Assembly: GCF_040712315.1 (NCBI RefSeq) | Contig: NC_134018.1 | Coordinates: 5,818,001 to 5,882,000, forward strand | DNA length: 64,000 nt | Source of the DNA: Castanea sativa | Lineage: Eukaryota; Streptophyta; Magnoliopsida; Fagales; Fagaceae | Direction: 5' to 3' | Shown here: piece by piece, positions 22,519-35,500 of the stretch | How positions within the stretch are numbered: position 1 is the stretch's first letter | How the letters are laid out: every line of letters starts with the position of its first letter | The notes under the pieces: generated by a model | Told to the model about the DNA's origin: nothing | Database searches by the model: none | The model's input: the letters and a program-made list of their open reading frames with translations, nothing else | Made by a program: the position numbers and the translations under genes

Positions 22519-25373
22519 CTCAGCGTTGCTCAAATTTAAGCAACTTCATTCTGATCCAACTTCTTCTTCTTCTTCCAAATATTCTGATGACTGTGATCAA
22601 AAGAAAGAGTCTTGGAAAAAGGGCAGAGATTGTTGCTCATGGGGTGGGGTTACGTGTGATACAATGGGGAGAGACGTGATTAGCCTTGACCTTAGTTGTA
22701 GTGAGCTTCAAGGCACCATTCATTCCAATAGCAGCCTCTTTCTTCTCCCTAACTTGCAAGAGCTCAACCTTGCTTTCAACTGCTTCAATTCACCGATTTC
22801 ATCTGGGTTTGGTCAGTTTGCTAAGTTGGAAAAACTTAATCTTTCTTCTTCCCAGTTTTCTGGTCTAGTCCCACATGAACTATCCAAACTCTCCAAACTG
22901 TCCTCACTAGATCTCTTTGGCAATAAACAAGTTAGTCTCAATACATCTGTTATGAGGAGGCTTGTTCAAAATCTGACCAAGCTTACAGAACTCCGTCTTG
23001 ATGCTGTTCAGATGTCACTTGTTTCGCTTGATTCGTTGATGAATCTGTCCTCTTCTTTGACAGTCCTTGGTCTTAACGGTTGTGGATTGCATGGCAACTT
23101 ACCATATAACATTTTCCGCCTACCAAACCTGAGGGAGCTCAGTTTAATTTGTAATCCTGAACTCAGAGGGGCTTTCCCAACGACAAATTGGAGCAATCCC
23201 TTGATGTTTTTGGATGTCTCTACCACAGGTTTCTCAGGTCCATTGCCGAATTCCATTGACAATCTAAAATTCTTAAAGCATTTGGGATTGTCTCAGTGCA
23301 ATTTCAATGGGTCGGTACCTGCATCATTTGGTAACCTTACGCAAATTACTGAATTAGATTTATCAAGTAACAATTTTGTTGGTGAGTTGCCATCATCACT
23401 TTCAAACCTCAAGAAGCTGTCTTTCTTGAATCTCCGATGCAACAAGTTAAGTGGTAAGATCCCATCATCTCTTTCATGTGGGCAACATCCAATCTTTAAA
23501 ATACTTTTGAATCTAATGGAATTGCAATTTTACAGGATCAATACCCGAGTCCTTTGGAAACCTCACGAAAGTTACTTATTGTCACCTTTCATCTAACAAC
23601 TTCATTGGCCACATTCCATCATCACTCTCAAATCTAAAGGATCTCACTTTTCTGGACCTCGGAGGCAACAACTTTGAAGGTACACTTCCAGATTTTATGA
23701 CCAAGCTCACAAAACTCACAAATTTGGACTTAAATTCTAACCACCTTATTGGTCAAATTGGTGAATTCCAACATGCCAAGTCATTGGAGATTCTTTTGTT
23801 ATATAACAACAGGCTAAATGGCTCTATTCCAAAGTCAATCTCAAACCTTGTGAAACTTCAGAAGCTTGATATTTCTTCAAATAATCTGAGTGGCACTATA
23901 GAATTTGATATGTTCTCAAAGCTCAATGAAATCGATTTTCTAGACCTATCCTATAACAGTCTGTCTTTAAGCATCAACAACAATTTAAAGTATACCTTCC
24001 CCAAACTTAAATACTTGAAACTAGCATCTTGCAACATAACTAGATTTCCATACTTTTTAAGAACCTTAGAGTTCTTAGACACCTTAGACCTATCTAACAA
24101 TAGGATCAAAGGCCAAGTCCCAAAATGGATGTTTAAAGTGCTAGGGAGTTTGAAATCATTAAATCTTTCTCATAACTCTCTGACAAGTATAGAGCAAATT
24201 CCAGGAAAGAACTTAGAAAATCTTGATCTTCATGCCAACTTTCTTCAAGGAACTTTTCCTGTTCCACCATCTTCCGTGGTTTTCTTTTCTATATCAAACA
24301 ATAACTTGTCCGGGGAAATCCCTTGTTCAATTTGCAATCTTACATCCCTCCAAATCCTTGATATCTCCTTTAACAATCTAACTAGTACAATTCCACAATG
24401 TTTGGGATACTTGAGTGATTTTCTCTCGGTGATCGATTTGCGAACAAATAGATTCCATGGAACCATCCTTGAAATGTTTGCAAAGTGCAAAAGCTTGAGA
24501 ACTCTTGTCTTTAATCACAATCAATTGGAAGGGTCATTACCACAATCTTTGGTCAACTGTAGAAAGTTGGAAGTTCTAGACTTTGGAAATAACAAAATAA
24601 ATGATTCATTCCCCTATTGGTTGGAAGCGCTTCCAAAGCTACAGGTTCTTGTCTTGAGGTGCAATAGATTTTATGGTCAAATTGAAAATTTCAAGGCCAT
24701 CTCATCTTTTGCTATGTTGCGAATAATTGATCTTTCTCAAAATAATTTTATGGGTCATTTAACTTCCAATTTTTTTGAAGGATTGAAAGCTATAAAAACA
24801 ATCAATGAAAAAGTTCCATTGAAATATATTGGGGAAGACTATTACCAAGACTCAAGAATGGTGGTATGGAAAGGGCAGGAACTTAAGCTAGAGAGAATCT
24901 TAACCATCTTCACTACCATTGACCTCTCATGCAACAAGTTCCATGGGCAAATTCCAAAAGTACTTGGAACACTTCAGTTTCTTCGAGAGCTCAACCTCTC
25001 CCATAATAGCCTATCTGGCTATATCCCATCATCGTTGGGAAATTTGTTGGTACTTGAATCCTTAGACCTCTCTTCAAATATGCTCAATGGCTCCATTCCA
25101 ATGCAATTGACAAGGTTAACATTTTTAGCTGTTTTAAACCTTTCGCAAAACAAACTTATAGGACCCATACCTCAAGGTCTACAATTTAATACTTTTCAAA
25201 ACAACTCATACATTGGGAACAAATGATTGTGTGGATTTCCATTATCAAAGAAATGTATGATTGTTGAACCACCACCATCTGAAGAGGACAACGATTTAAA
25301 GTTTACAAGTGGATTTGGTTGGAGGGCTGTGATGATGGGGTATGGATGTGGATTTGTGTACGGGATAGCCATT

Positions 25374-25476
25374 GGATATCTTGTTTCCAAGTCTAGAAAA
25401 CCTCAATGGCTTGTAAGCTTGGTTGGGATATCTTGTTTCCAAATCTAGAAAACTTCAATGGCTTGTAAGCTTGGTT
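25374..25476 (+). repeat. 52-bp tandem duplication at the RLP-A 3' end
   Basis: The segment beginning GGATATCTTGTTTCC is present at 25374-25425 and again from 25426, with a few substitutions. It duplicates the codons for the cytoplasmic end of the membrane helix and the PQWLVSL tail, and changes the C-terminus downstream of the nonsense codon. Confidence 0.85.
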
Positions 25477-25696
25477 AAAGGAGAATAGTATCTAAAGAAG
25501 AGAAGGGGGGTAATATTTAAACATCAAGAGGAAGATGAAATTAAAGCAATTAAGGGGTGGTTGATGTGTTTTGAAAAAAATTTCTCTAGAATATTATTGT
25601 ACTATTGTTTTATATATGCTTGTCTTAGAAGTTGCACAATAATTTGTATGTATAGATGTTTACTTCTTCATAGAATAATTGTGTTCATATATGATG

Positions 25697-25699
<3 letters not shown>

Positions 25700-25747
<48 letters not shown>
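25700..25747. repeat. (TA)n microsatellite
   Basis: An alternating TA run of about 48 bp, roughly 250 bp downstream of the RLP-A tail. Confidence 0.95.
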
Positions 25748-25750
<3 letters not shown>

Positions 25751-27202
25751 ATTTACCGGAATTCCATGTTTTGTTTGTTTTTTTAGATTGTGTGGCATGT
25801 TGGAATTTAGTTCTGGGATGGTCTTGTGCTGGCTACTAATATTTTCTTTGTATCAATGAATAATTGATTTTATATCAAAAGAAAAAAAATGGAATATTTC
25901 AAATCATAATCATAAAAATACTAGAATTCAAAATGAAAAAGGGTTTAGACATGGAAGTTAGATCTAGTCCTTGATCAGGCATGGAAAAGTGGAAAACACA
26001 CCCTTATTCAAGGAAGGTCGAAGTTTTGTCAGCTGCCACCCTCCCCCACTCACCCCCCCCCCCCCCCACCCCCCCCCAAAAAACAAAAAGGAAAAGAAAA
26101 AGACCTACTCTGTAGAAACTTCCAAGGCCCATGAAGGCTTATTTACCTCTTCTTTGCCCAAATTCTCAAGGCCAATATAGTCTGATGTTGGAACTTCCAG
26201 CACATATAGAAGGTAGAGCACACAAGTGTGAGAGATTATCATTAGAGTGTGAGCTTTTCTTTCTCCTACCATGGTCATTGAAACCTATTAAAGCAAATAT
26301 TTTAAAGGTATTTGGGATTATTTCTTAATGCGTTGTTTGAAAGACTTTATTGTTGTGATGGACCTGTTAAATATATTACTGGTAATGGACCTGTTAAATA
26401 TTGTGTACATTGTTTATGCCTTCTATGTGTTTGATAATTTGTCTCTTATGATACAAAAAAAAAAAGTCATCTGTGAAATTGAAATCCATTAATAACTAAG
26501 ATTCCATATTACATATGTTCTTAGCTTAGTCTTGATATTTCTTATCGGTAACTTCCATTAACTTTGAGTTGGTAAATCCATTCCTGGTTGACAATATTGA
26601 TTAAGACTCTTACCAGGAAGTGGTTTGTTTAACCAACATTTTAGACACTTAAACAAATCATCATCCATTTTACCTTCTCAAAAATGTGGCATTTGGCGAT
26701 CTGCCCACAGGTTTTTTTGTCTTTAGTATGGCTTTGATGTTTCTACAAGCTGTAAGTATCCTAATTTATCGCTAGGATGCCCTTCCTTCAAGTTATTTTT
26801 ATAACCAATCTAGGCTATTACGTATGGAAACTTGGGTTGAATCTCATGGTGCATACATTGAAATTGAAGTGAGTTGTAGCGATTTTGAGCTATAATGACA
26901 AAGCCAGCAACTGACATTTGATATAAAATTAATGTAGGCTGCATTAGTTTTTCTAGCCCTTCTAAGTAACAAAAGAAAGGTGATCTCATGAGCTTTAAAT
27001 ATCAATTGTGTATTTTTACTTCATTTAAGCTACCCCACAATTTCTCTGACCATTTGCCTGGGGAGAGAGAGAATTCTTGCAAGTGACTGTATTTTCTATG
27101 TGTAGCCTACATATACTTATGCGTACAAGATTTGCAATTCATCTATATAATACCTAAAAGCTTAAGCATAGTATTTATTATTATTATTATGCTCATGTTG
27201 AA

Positions 27203-27432
27203 ACACATCAACATAGCATTTCGGTCTACTTCAATCCAATTGGTACATTCGTTTTATTTCGATCCACTTCAGTCCATCCGGTCCACTTTAGTCCATACAA
27301 TTTGGTCCACTTCTGACCAATTCGGTCCACGTTGGTCTATTTCAATCTATTTTAGTCCATTTTGGTCCATCGGTCCATTTTGGTCCACTCTAGTCCACTT
27401 CGGTACGTTCAATTTACCTCAGTCCATTTTGT
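27203..27432. repeat. Degenerate GGTCCA/AGTCCA minisatellite
   Basis: A run of short units built on (T)TCGGTCCACTT and TTAGTCCATTT, roughly 10 to 11 bp each with many substitutions, over about 230 bp. It starts at CGGTCTACTTC and ends near CAGTCCATTTTGTCC. It has no coding potential. Confidence 0.85.
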
Positions 27433-29315
27433 CCTCTTTGATGATGTTTTAGGAGGAGAAGATTATGTTAAAAGAGGAGCTATTTAATTGACAATTATGT
27501 CAAATTTTTAGTGTAATATTGATAAGTATCTTGACAAAATTATATTTTCTTATGTTATTAAAGTTTTGTATTTTTTTTCCTAATATTATGTGATGGATTT
27601 GCTCATACATGCTTCCTTCTTTAGCCATTCAAGACATATAAAGGATGAATCATTTGTATGAAGTACTAGAAAAAAATCCAACCACACATTAATTTATTTA
27701 CAAAATACCTCGCATTATATAATAATTGAATGTAAAATATATTATATTTTCTTTAAAAAATATACAAAATTTAAAACACTTTCTAATAACAAATATATAG
27801 ATAGCTTAATTTACAAAATCTAATATATTGTATTGACTATACTTTATTAGAAAATAATTACTTCATTTTAAGAAGGGATTGAGACTAATACTTATAAGTC
27901 TCATATACTATTTTAATTTTTTAATTAACAGGAAAAAAAATCATCGAATATTTTTTTTTTAAATCATTAAATTTTTTTGGAGCATAGGGCAAATCTGCTA
28001 TTAGTGTTTATAAAGCCTGCATGTAACAAAATTACAAAAATATTATTGAACCAGAATTCACTAACCACTTTTCTCAACAAAAAAAAAAATAATAATAATA
28101 ATAATAATAAAAATCACTAAGCACTAAAAGTGTTTTTAATGGATTAAAACGCCAACACCGCAATAAAAGTAACATCTTATGATTCACATTAAAGGATTAT
28201 TAGTAGGTAGACAAATCCAAAGTATAGCTCTTGTTAGATCTGATATTTTGATTAATTAAACTAATAAAATAGTTGACTCGCAATATTTTTTAAGACTAAT
28301 TTGGGAATTTATGGCCAAGAGTCTTGTAACTTAATTGGTTTTTTTAGTATTTCTAACAAAAACATTTAGAGTTTAAATTTTCTATCTCCCATTGTAACTA
28401 TTGAATTATCAAATAAAAAAAAAACATGTGAACATATGGGTCCAGTTAATGAGTGCACTAGTGCATTCATTAAGGTTGATTTTTTAATTGCAATCGATTT
28501 CCTTTTTATAAGTACTCAAGTCACTTCAACCACTTCCTAATACAAGCATTGAGCTAAAAAACAATCATACAAGTGGGATTCGTTTAAAGCCTCCTTAACA
28601 AGTGTACAAGAGCATTGATTAACAAGCCAAAAAAAATTTACTTGAATAAAATTTTCTTTGAGAACTTCTCAAATATCTAGTAAAAACTAGAATCCAGACT
28701 TCTTTCCCTGAGTTTTCAAGGCTACTGTTAAGCTAGAACGATATCTAGTCTTACTGCATTTCCATTATGCATTCGGTGGTATCAGGGATCTACTCAATCA
28801 AAACCATTCTGCATCACCCTCAACCAGTTATCACAAAATGTTGAAGTGAATACTCTTAGCAAAGTTAGCTTAAATAGGAAATTATTGAGGTTTTAGCTAG
28901 TTATAGTTTCACTAAATTGTTATTGAGGTTGGTATGAATGGGTTATGAGCTTAGTCGCGGAAAAGGAATAAGTAAATGGGAAGACTAAAAATGCAAGTAC
29001 AAAGACTAAGACTTAAATTGTTAGTGTTTGTGAGACACCCATTAGAATTCTATCATCTGAAGTGTAGACTTCGATGGCTTTGTTGAAAATGATTGTGAAA
29101 GAAAGGAAAACGGAAGAGGTGCCCATTCCATTAGTGCTTCTTGAGTCATTAGCCAAAGTCATGATAGACCATAAGAAATCAACGAACCTGTCCTAAGAAA
29201 TCAAGGAATCTATGATGGCTTTGTTGAGAACATAAATAAAAATTAGATAATATTAATAAAGTAAAAAAATGAAGATAACAAGTACAACTATGAGGTAGTT
29301 ATCATCACTCTTTCA

Positions 29316-29340
29316 CATAAAATACACACCTTCCAGCTCT
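29316..29340 (+). promoter_or_regulatory. Degraded core promoter of RLP-B
   Basis: CATAAAAT begins at 29316 where RLP-A and RLP-C have TATAAAA, and CCAGCTCT follows at 29333-29340. The first base of the TATA box is C rather than T. With the coding lesions downstream this fits a decaying gene. Confidence 0.55.
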
Positions 29341-29384
29341 GCTTTAAAGACATAATATATTTGCCTCTGATCTCATTTGGAATT

Positions 29385-32300
29385 ATGAGGTGGTTAATAT
29401 GGCTCTCTCAACACTTCTACTTCTTACTGCTCTTCTATTGTCTTTTTACTTCATCATCATCATCATCTATTGCCTCTACTTTGAAACCACTGTGCTCCCA
29501 AGACCAGTAGTTAGCATTACTCCATTTTAAGCAATTATTTACCTTTTCAGAATTTGCTTCTTATGATTGTAACCTTTTGGGTTATCAGCATTCTTATCCA
29601 AAGATGGAGTCTTGGAAAAAGGGCACTGATTGCTGCTCGTGGGATGGGGTTACTTATGATAGGGTGAATGGAAACCTGATTGGCCTTGACCTCAGTTGCA
29701 GCTGGCTTCAAGGCACCATCCCTTTAAATAGTACTCTCTTTCTTCTCTCTCACTTACAACATCTCAAGCTTGCTTTCAATGACTTTGAACTTTCGTTGAT
29801 TTCATCTGGGTTTGGTCAATTTACTAGGTTGAGATATCTTAACCTTTCAGGTTGTGTGTTTTCAGGCCAAGTCCCACTTCATTTATCGCACCTCTCCCTA
29901 TTGGCCTCACTAGATCTCTCTCAAAATCATTTTGTTAGTCTCGAAACATTTGTTGTTAGAAGGCTTGCTAAAATTTGAAGATGCTAAGAGAACTTTATCT
30001 TGATTTGGTTGACATGTCTTCTGTTTCACTTAGGTCTCTGATGAATATTTCTTCTTCATTGACAACCCTTAGTCTCTTTAACTGTGAATTGCAAGGGACG
30101 TTACCAGTTGATATTTTTCGCCTACCAAACCTACTTACACTCTTTAACGTCTAATATTGAACTCAAAGGGTTTTCTCCATTGGTAAATTTGACAAGTCCC
30201 TTAAGGTTTTTGGATCTCTCTTACACTAATGTCTCAGGAGAATTACCAAAATCAATTGACAATCTAAAATTCTTAAGGAAATTGGGATTACGTCAATGCA
30301 ATTTTAACGGCCCAATACCTGTATCACTCGGTAACCTTACACAACTCACTGATTTGGATTTATCTGAAAATCATTTTAGTGGTGAGATACCATCATCACT
30401 TTCAAACCTCAAGATGCTATCATACTTGGGTCTAGAACACAACAATCTCAATGGTAAGATCCCATAATCACTTTCATTTTACAATGTATAGTTTGTGCAA
30501 ATTGTTTGAATCTCATAAAATTGCAATTTTGCAGGTTCATTTCCCTCATCAATTGGGATCCTCACAAAAGTTACTCAAATTTTCCTCCGATCTAACTACT
30601 TCACTGGTCAAATTCCATCACTTTCAAAGCCAAAGGATCTCAATCTTATTGACTTAAGATTCAACAACCTTAGAGGTAGAATTCCTGATTTTTTGACCAA
30701 CCTCACAAGACTCACCAAAGTTTACTTGTCTTAAAACCAACTCACAAGTCAAATTGGTGAATTCCAAAGTAGCAATTCCTTACAAATTCTTAGATTGGAA
30801 AATAACAGGCTTTATGGTTCTATTCCAAAATCAATATCTAATCTTGTGAATCTTATAGAGCTTGATATTTCATCAAATGACTTGAGTGGCATTGTGGAAT
30901 TTGATCAGTCTACAAAGCTCAAAGAACTTCAAACTCTTGATCTTCCATATAACAATCAATCATTAAGCATCAAAAGCAAATTTAATGATACCTTCCCTGC
31001 TCTTCAATCTTTGAACTTAGTTTCTTGCAACATAACCAAATTCCCAAATTTCATAAAACTGTCAAAAAGATTAGAAAACTTAGACCTATCTAATAATAGC
31101 ATTTACAGTCAAGTCCCGGAATGGATGTTTGAAATTGGGGAGAATTTGGTATACCTAAATCTTTCTTATAATTTTTTATCAAGTATAGATAGACTTCCAT
31201 GGAAGAATCTAAGGTTACTTGACCTTCAGGCCAATCTATTGCAAGGAAAGCTTCTTGTTCCTCCATTTTATACAAAAGTTTTTTCTATCTCACACAATAA
31301 ATTGACAGGGGGTATCCCATCTATGATTTGTAATGTAAGTTCCCTTGCAATCTTTGACATATCTCACAACAATTTGGGTGGGCCACTTCCACAATGTTTG
31401 GGAAACTTCAGTTATTCTCTTTTAGTGATGGATTTGCAGATGAATAATTTTCATGGCATCATCCCTGATACTTTTTCATGGGGCTATAGCTTGACAACTC
31501 TTGTCTTAAATGGTAATCAATTTGAAGGGCTATTACCAAAATCTTTGGTTCGCTGTACAAGTTTAGAAGTTCTAGACCTTGGAAATAACAGGATAAATGA
31601 TTCATTCCCTTCTTGGTTGGAAGCTCTATCAAATCTAAGGATTCTTGTCTTGGGATCTAATAGACTCCATGGTCCAATTGGAAATCATAAAACTGATGGG
31701 ATGTTTTTCTCTAAACTACAAATTCTTGACCTCTCCCACAATGAGTTCATTGGCCTTTTACCAAGAAATTATTTTGAAAACATGAAAGGCATGAGGAGTA
31801 TCGATGAAGATAAACCTGAACAACAATATTTGGGTGAATATTATCTTCACAAATATCCAACTGCAACTTATTATCAAGATTCAGTAGTGGTAACAGTAAA
31901 AGGATTGGGGATAGAAGTACTGAAAATCCTGACCATCTTCACAGCAATTGATTTATCAAGCAACAAATTCCAAGGAGAGATTCCAGAAGAACTTGGAAGG
32001 CTTAAATTTCTCCAACTGCTCAACCTTTCCCATAACAGCCTAACTGGACATATCCCATCATCTTTGGCAAATTTATTAGCACTTGAATTGTTAGATCTCT
32101 GTTCAAATAAACTCGGTGGGGAAATTCCCATGCAATTGACAAGCCTAACATTTTTGGCCGTGTTAAACCTTTTGCAAATCCAGTTTACTGGATCCATACC
32201 TCAAGGTAAGCAATTTGCTACATTTCAAAATGACTCATATAATGGGAACTCGGGATTGTGTGGATTTCCACTGTCATGGAAATGTAGTGCTGACGAGCCT

Positions 32301-32540
32301 CCACCTCCACCACTAGCATTAAATTTCCAAGAAGACAATAATGATTCAATGTTTGGAAATGGATTTGATTGGAAGGCTGTGTTGATTGGGTATGGATGTG
32401 GATTGGTGTTAGGATTAGCTATGGGATATGTTACGTTTAAAATGGGAAAACCGCAGTGGCCAGTAAGGTTGATTGAAGGAGAACAGAATGGAAAGGTGAC
32501 AATGCCCAACAACCAAAGACCCAAGCGAAGAAGAAGTTAA
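29385..32540 (+). pseudogene. RLP-B: Cf-9-type LRR receptor-like protein, multiply disabled
   Basis: Paralog of RLP-A and RLP-C. The ATG at 29385 opens a signal peptide (MRWLIWLSQHFYFLLLF). Lesions in order: TAG at 29508-29510 just before the LRRNT; frame loss near 29972; frame regained near 30140; TAA at 30732-30734. A GT-AG intron of 81 bp (30454-30534, phase 1) corresponds to the RLP-A intron. From 30795 to 32540 a single 581-codon frame is intact: LRRs, GLCGFPL, a proline-rich acidic stretch (ADEPPPPP), a membrane helix (VLIGYGCGLVLGLAMGYV) and a basic tail ending KRRRS. The full-length protein cannot be made. A shorter product from an internal start would lack a signal peptide. A possible 3' UTR intron starts at GTAAGTG about 12 bp after the stop. 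Confidence 0.88.
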
Positions 32541-35500
32541 CGTGTGCTCTGAGGTAAGTGTGACAAAATCCTCTTTGAATTTATATTGTGTGGTTTTGAA
32601 TAAACTTATCTAAGAAGTTAAAACAGTATTTTTGTGAAGTTCATAATCTGTAATTTTTCTCTGTTTTGCATGCAAGGTATTGTAAAAAGTGATGAGGACC
32701 CTATTCTCTACTATGAATCAGTCAAGATTACTAGCTTTGACTTACAGGTGTTCATTAGAATGGCAACTATCAAGGAGTGGATCATGCTTGTATGAATTAT
32801 GGTGTCGTTTCCTTATTCCTCAAAAAATCATTTTCAGATTTTATGTATGTACATTTGAGGGTATTCTATGTGTTTGTTTTAAAATTGTGTCGTGTGTTGG
32901 ACTTAATCTTGGAGCTGGTGTTGTTCTTAGTTGGCTTATCTTTATGTATGTACTAGTTGCAAATCAATGCGATGCAAAGAAAAACTGTGTTTAAAGGTGT
33001 AAGCCGATTTTATTTGTCTCGAGCTCAAACAAATAAACTTAAATTCTTTATATTTTTATCTAATGACTAAAGCCAGAGAATAGAATGCCCTAGACAAAGC
33101 CAACTGTGTAAAAATAAAAATAAAATAAAAATTGGTGAAGAAATGGAAAGTCACCACAAAGAAAATAAAAGATAACAAAATGGGAAAGATAGAGAAATAT
33201 TAAGGTTATAAGCGTGTGAATATCAAGATAGCAAAGTGCTTGTTAATAACTTACTATTATAGAAAATCACCAGAAAACGTAGCGATCTCTCTCTTCCAAC
33301 TTTATTCCGTCAATCCACCCTATATACATATGCAAAAACTCGTATCTAAAATAATCAAATATAATGAGCACATAGTCAGAGCATTAGTTTTCCAATATTT
33401 ACAAATAAGTTATAAAAAATCTAACACTAATAGCCATCAAAAGCTATATTAGAGCTTCTCTGTTTCCATATCATTGATAAATTTATCAATGGTTAGTGTC
33501 AGAAATCATGAGTACAAATAACGAATAAGTATTGAGGAAACAAAACTGAAAGGGAAATAAATAAAAAAGGACGATGGATTTCAATTCTTACCTAAGCTCA
33601 CAACAATAGCAATAGTTCATGTCCCTTCGGGGTGTGCATTGGGCATTGTCTGGGAAATGGAATATAAACACCTAGAAAAGCCCCACAAACTCTATATAAA
33701 AGCAAAAATAAATCACAAAATTCTAACACACATTTCCACAAACATGTAAAATGCAACAAATGGGAGATCTAGTATCATACAGCTTTTAATAAGAAAACAA
33801 ACATGGGAAATCCAAAATCTGAGACACAATAACAAACACACACAAAAGCTGTAAATAAAAGAAGCCATTCATTGTTGCTCTTTTAATCACAGTATCTATC
33901 ACTCTCTATCTATAAACACACTTGGACACGTAAAATAAAAATAAAATTAAAAATAAAAAAAGAAAAATTAAAGAAATAGAAAAAGAAAAATCTTTCGTTT
34001 GAATTTTGAATCAAATATGAAGTTTTGGTGTAAAATTTTCTGGTTGCTACCAATCAAATATATGTACTCTCTTTTATATTTCTTTTTTCTATTTGTGTAC
34101 TCAAAAAAAAAAAACAAAATAAAGGCATGGTGAATACCGTAGCAATATATATACCCTGTGTTACTAAATGAAAAGCTGCAATATAAACGACTGGTCGTAT
34201 TTGGTTTGGTTTGGAAAGAAATAAGGTATATTTTGAGAAAACTCAGCTGTAATCTTGGATGGAGCGTTAGCGACATTAGAGACTCGGACTCCTCTAACTT
34301 CACTTCCTTGTGTTCTCAGATTTCTTCTATACGGTTGTTTGATCCCGTGTTATCGATCTTACTGTGTTCTCTTCTTTGTCAAGTCTATCAAGACCGTATA
34401 ATATATACAAAAGAGTGGACCCGGGCCGGGTCCGGGCTCGAGCTTACTATCAAAGTTCTTGATAAAATATCTAAAACAAATACATTATTTGGTTCGGCGC
34501 CTAATATTCAATTAATTAAAGGCTTAGTAATATATGAGCTAATCATGCAATATTATATTAAACTTACTACCAAGCTGATTCTCAAAAAAAAAAAAAAATT
34601 ACTACCAAGACTTTTTTTTTTTGGTGCTAAATAATCACTTTATTGAAACAAAAACATGAAGACAAAAAAGATTACAACAAGGAAGAGAATTTGTTACACA
34701 AAAAGGATTACTACCAAGCCCATTAATTAACTTAAACTTAGCTTGTTTTCCAATTGAGCCTTATTGTTTACAAGCTTATTTATGAATATATATATATATA
34801 TATAGATGCTTGGGTTATATGTATTTGTTTTCACAATTAAATTCACAATTTTTTAATAGCTTAAATTTTAGAGATAATAGGTAATTTAATATGCTATAAA
34901 AAAAATGTCATGTTAACAGGTGTTCTTAGGGCAATTGTTAATAAATTATTTTAAGGAAATTTTTAGCATCATTTTCTTGGAAAATATTTAAAAAAAATCC
35001 TAGAAAAATTAATTATTTTATCATTTTCCTATAAAACGTTTTTTAAAATAATTCCTAAACCAATGCCCTTAAGATATTTATTAACATTTTCAAAAAAAAA
35101 AAAAAAGATTCTTAAACTTTCAGAACAATAATTAATTTAACATAATATAAGCAGAAAAAATCCATAAATTTTGGGGAAAATTGGTAATTTAATCAATATT
35201 TCAATCAATTCCTCTTTGCTTCCAATAAGTTGAACAATTTATCTTCTTTAGTCGTAAGTTATAACATTTAGTTTATGTATTTGGCACTTTTTAATAAATG
35301 GCAAAACATTTTTTTTTTTAGTGGAGCACTCTCATTCAAATAAGCATTAAATGCCAAACATATATTAATGTTGCATATTCTACAAGCTTATTATTCTAAC
35401 CAGAAATTTGTTACACTCACTTTGGAGCACTCTCTAAATTCAGCAAATTTACGTAGATTGTAAAAAATAAAATAAAATTGCCTTGGCTCCCCAGCAATTT

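Larger units (their letters stand above)
12516..22523 (-). mobile_element. TE1: full-length Tat-lineage Ty3/gypsy LTR retrotransposon
   Basis: The element spans 12521-22518 (9998 bp) and is flanked by the 5-bp direct repeat CTCAG (12516-12520 and 22519-22523). LTRs are 473 and 472 bp and start TG and end CA. In element orientation (minus strand) the order is 5' LTR, primer-binding site, gag-protease, amber stop, pol (RT, RNase H, second RNase H, integrase), 67-bp tandem array, antisense gene, purine-rich tract, 3' LTR. The second RNase H, the antisense ORF and the tandem array in this position are typical of the Tat group. The LTRs differ by about nine substitutions and one indel by hand count, so insertion is fairly recent. 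It sits in the first exon of RLP-A. Confidence 0.95.
12394..25448 (+). pseudogene. RLP-A: Cf-9-type LRR receptor-like protein, split by TE1 and with a nonsense codon
   Basis: This gene would encode a cell-surface immune receptor with extracellular LRRs, one membrane helix and a short tail. The first coding part is 12394-12520, with a signal peptide starting MGCLIICLSQLAFLVFLL. TE1 then interrupts, and the frame resumes at 22524 after one copy of the CTCAG target duplication; the join restores the conserved SSALLKFKQ region exactly. Then come the LRRNT cysteine motif DCCSW and many LRRs. A GT-AG intron of 82 bp (23454-23535) is inferred in phase 1 and matches RLP-B. The long second exon starts at 23536. 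A TGA at 25224-25226 replaces the glycine codon expected in the GLCGFPL motif. The same frame stays open to 25448 and contains the acidic segment, GYGCGFVYGIAIGYLV membrane helix and tail. Ignoring TE1, 915 codons precede the TGA. Two independent lesions make it a pseudogene. Confidence 0.9.
25477..29315. other. Intergenic region between RLP-A and RLP-B
   Basis: No gene supported. It holds a (TA)n tract (25700-25747), a C-rich tract (about 26042-26077), a degenerate GGTCCA minisatellite (27203-27432) and otherwise AT-rich sequence with scattered poly(A) or poly(T) runs and a short (TAA)n stretch near 28090. Confidence 0.6.

Noticed and set aside
34158..34634. 158-codon plus-strand frame near 34.2 kb
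   Set aside because: Low-complexity, AT-driven composition, and no family resemblance or splice context.
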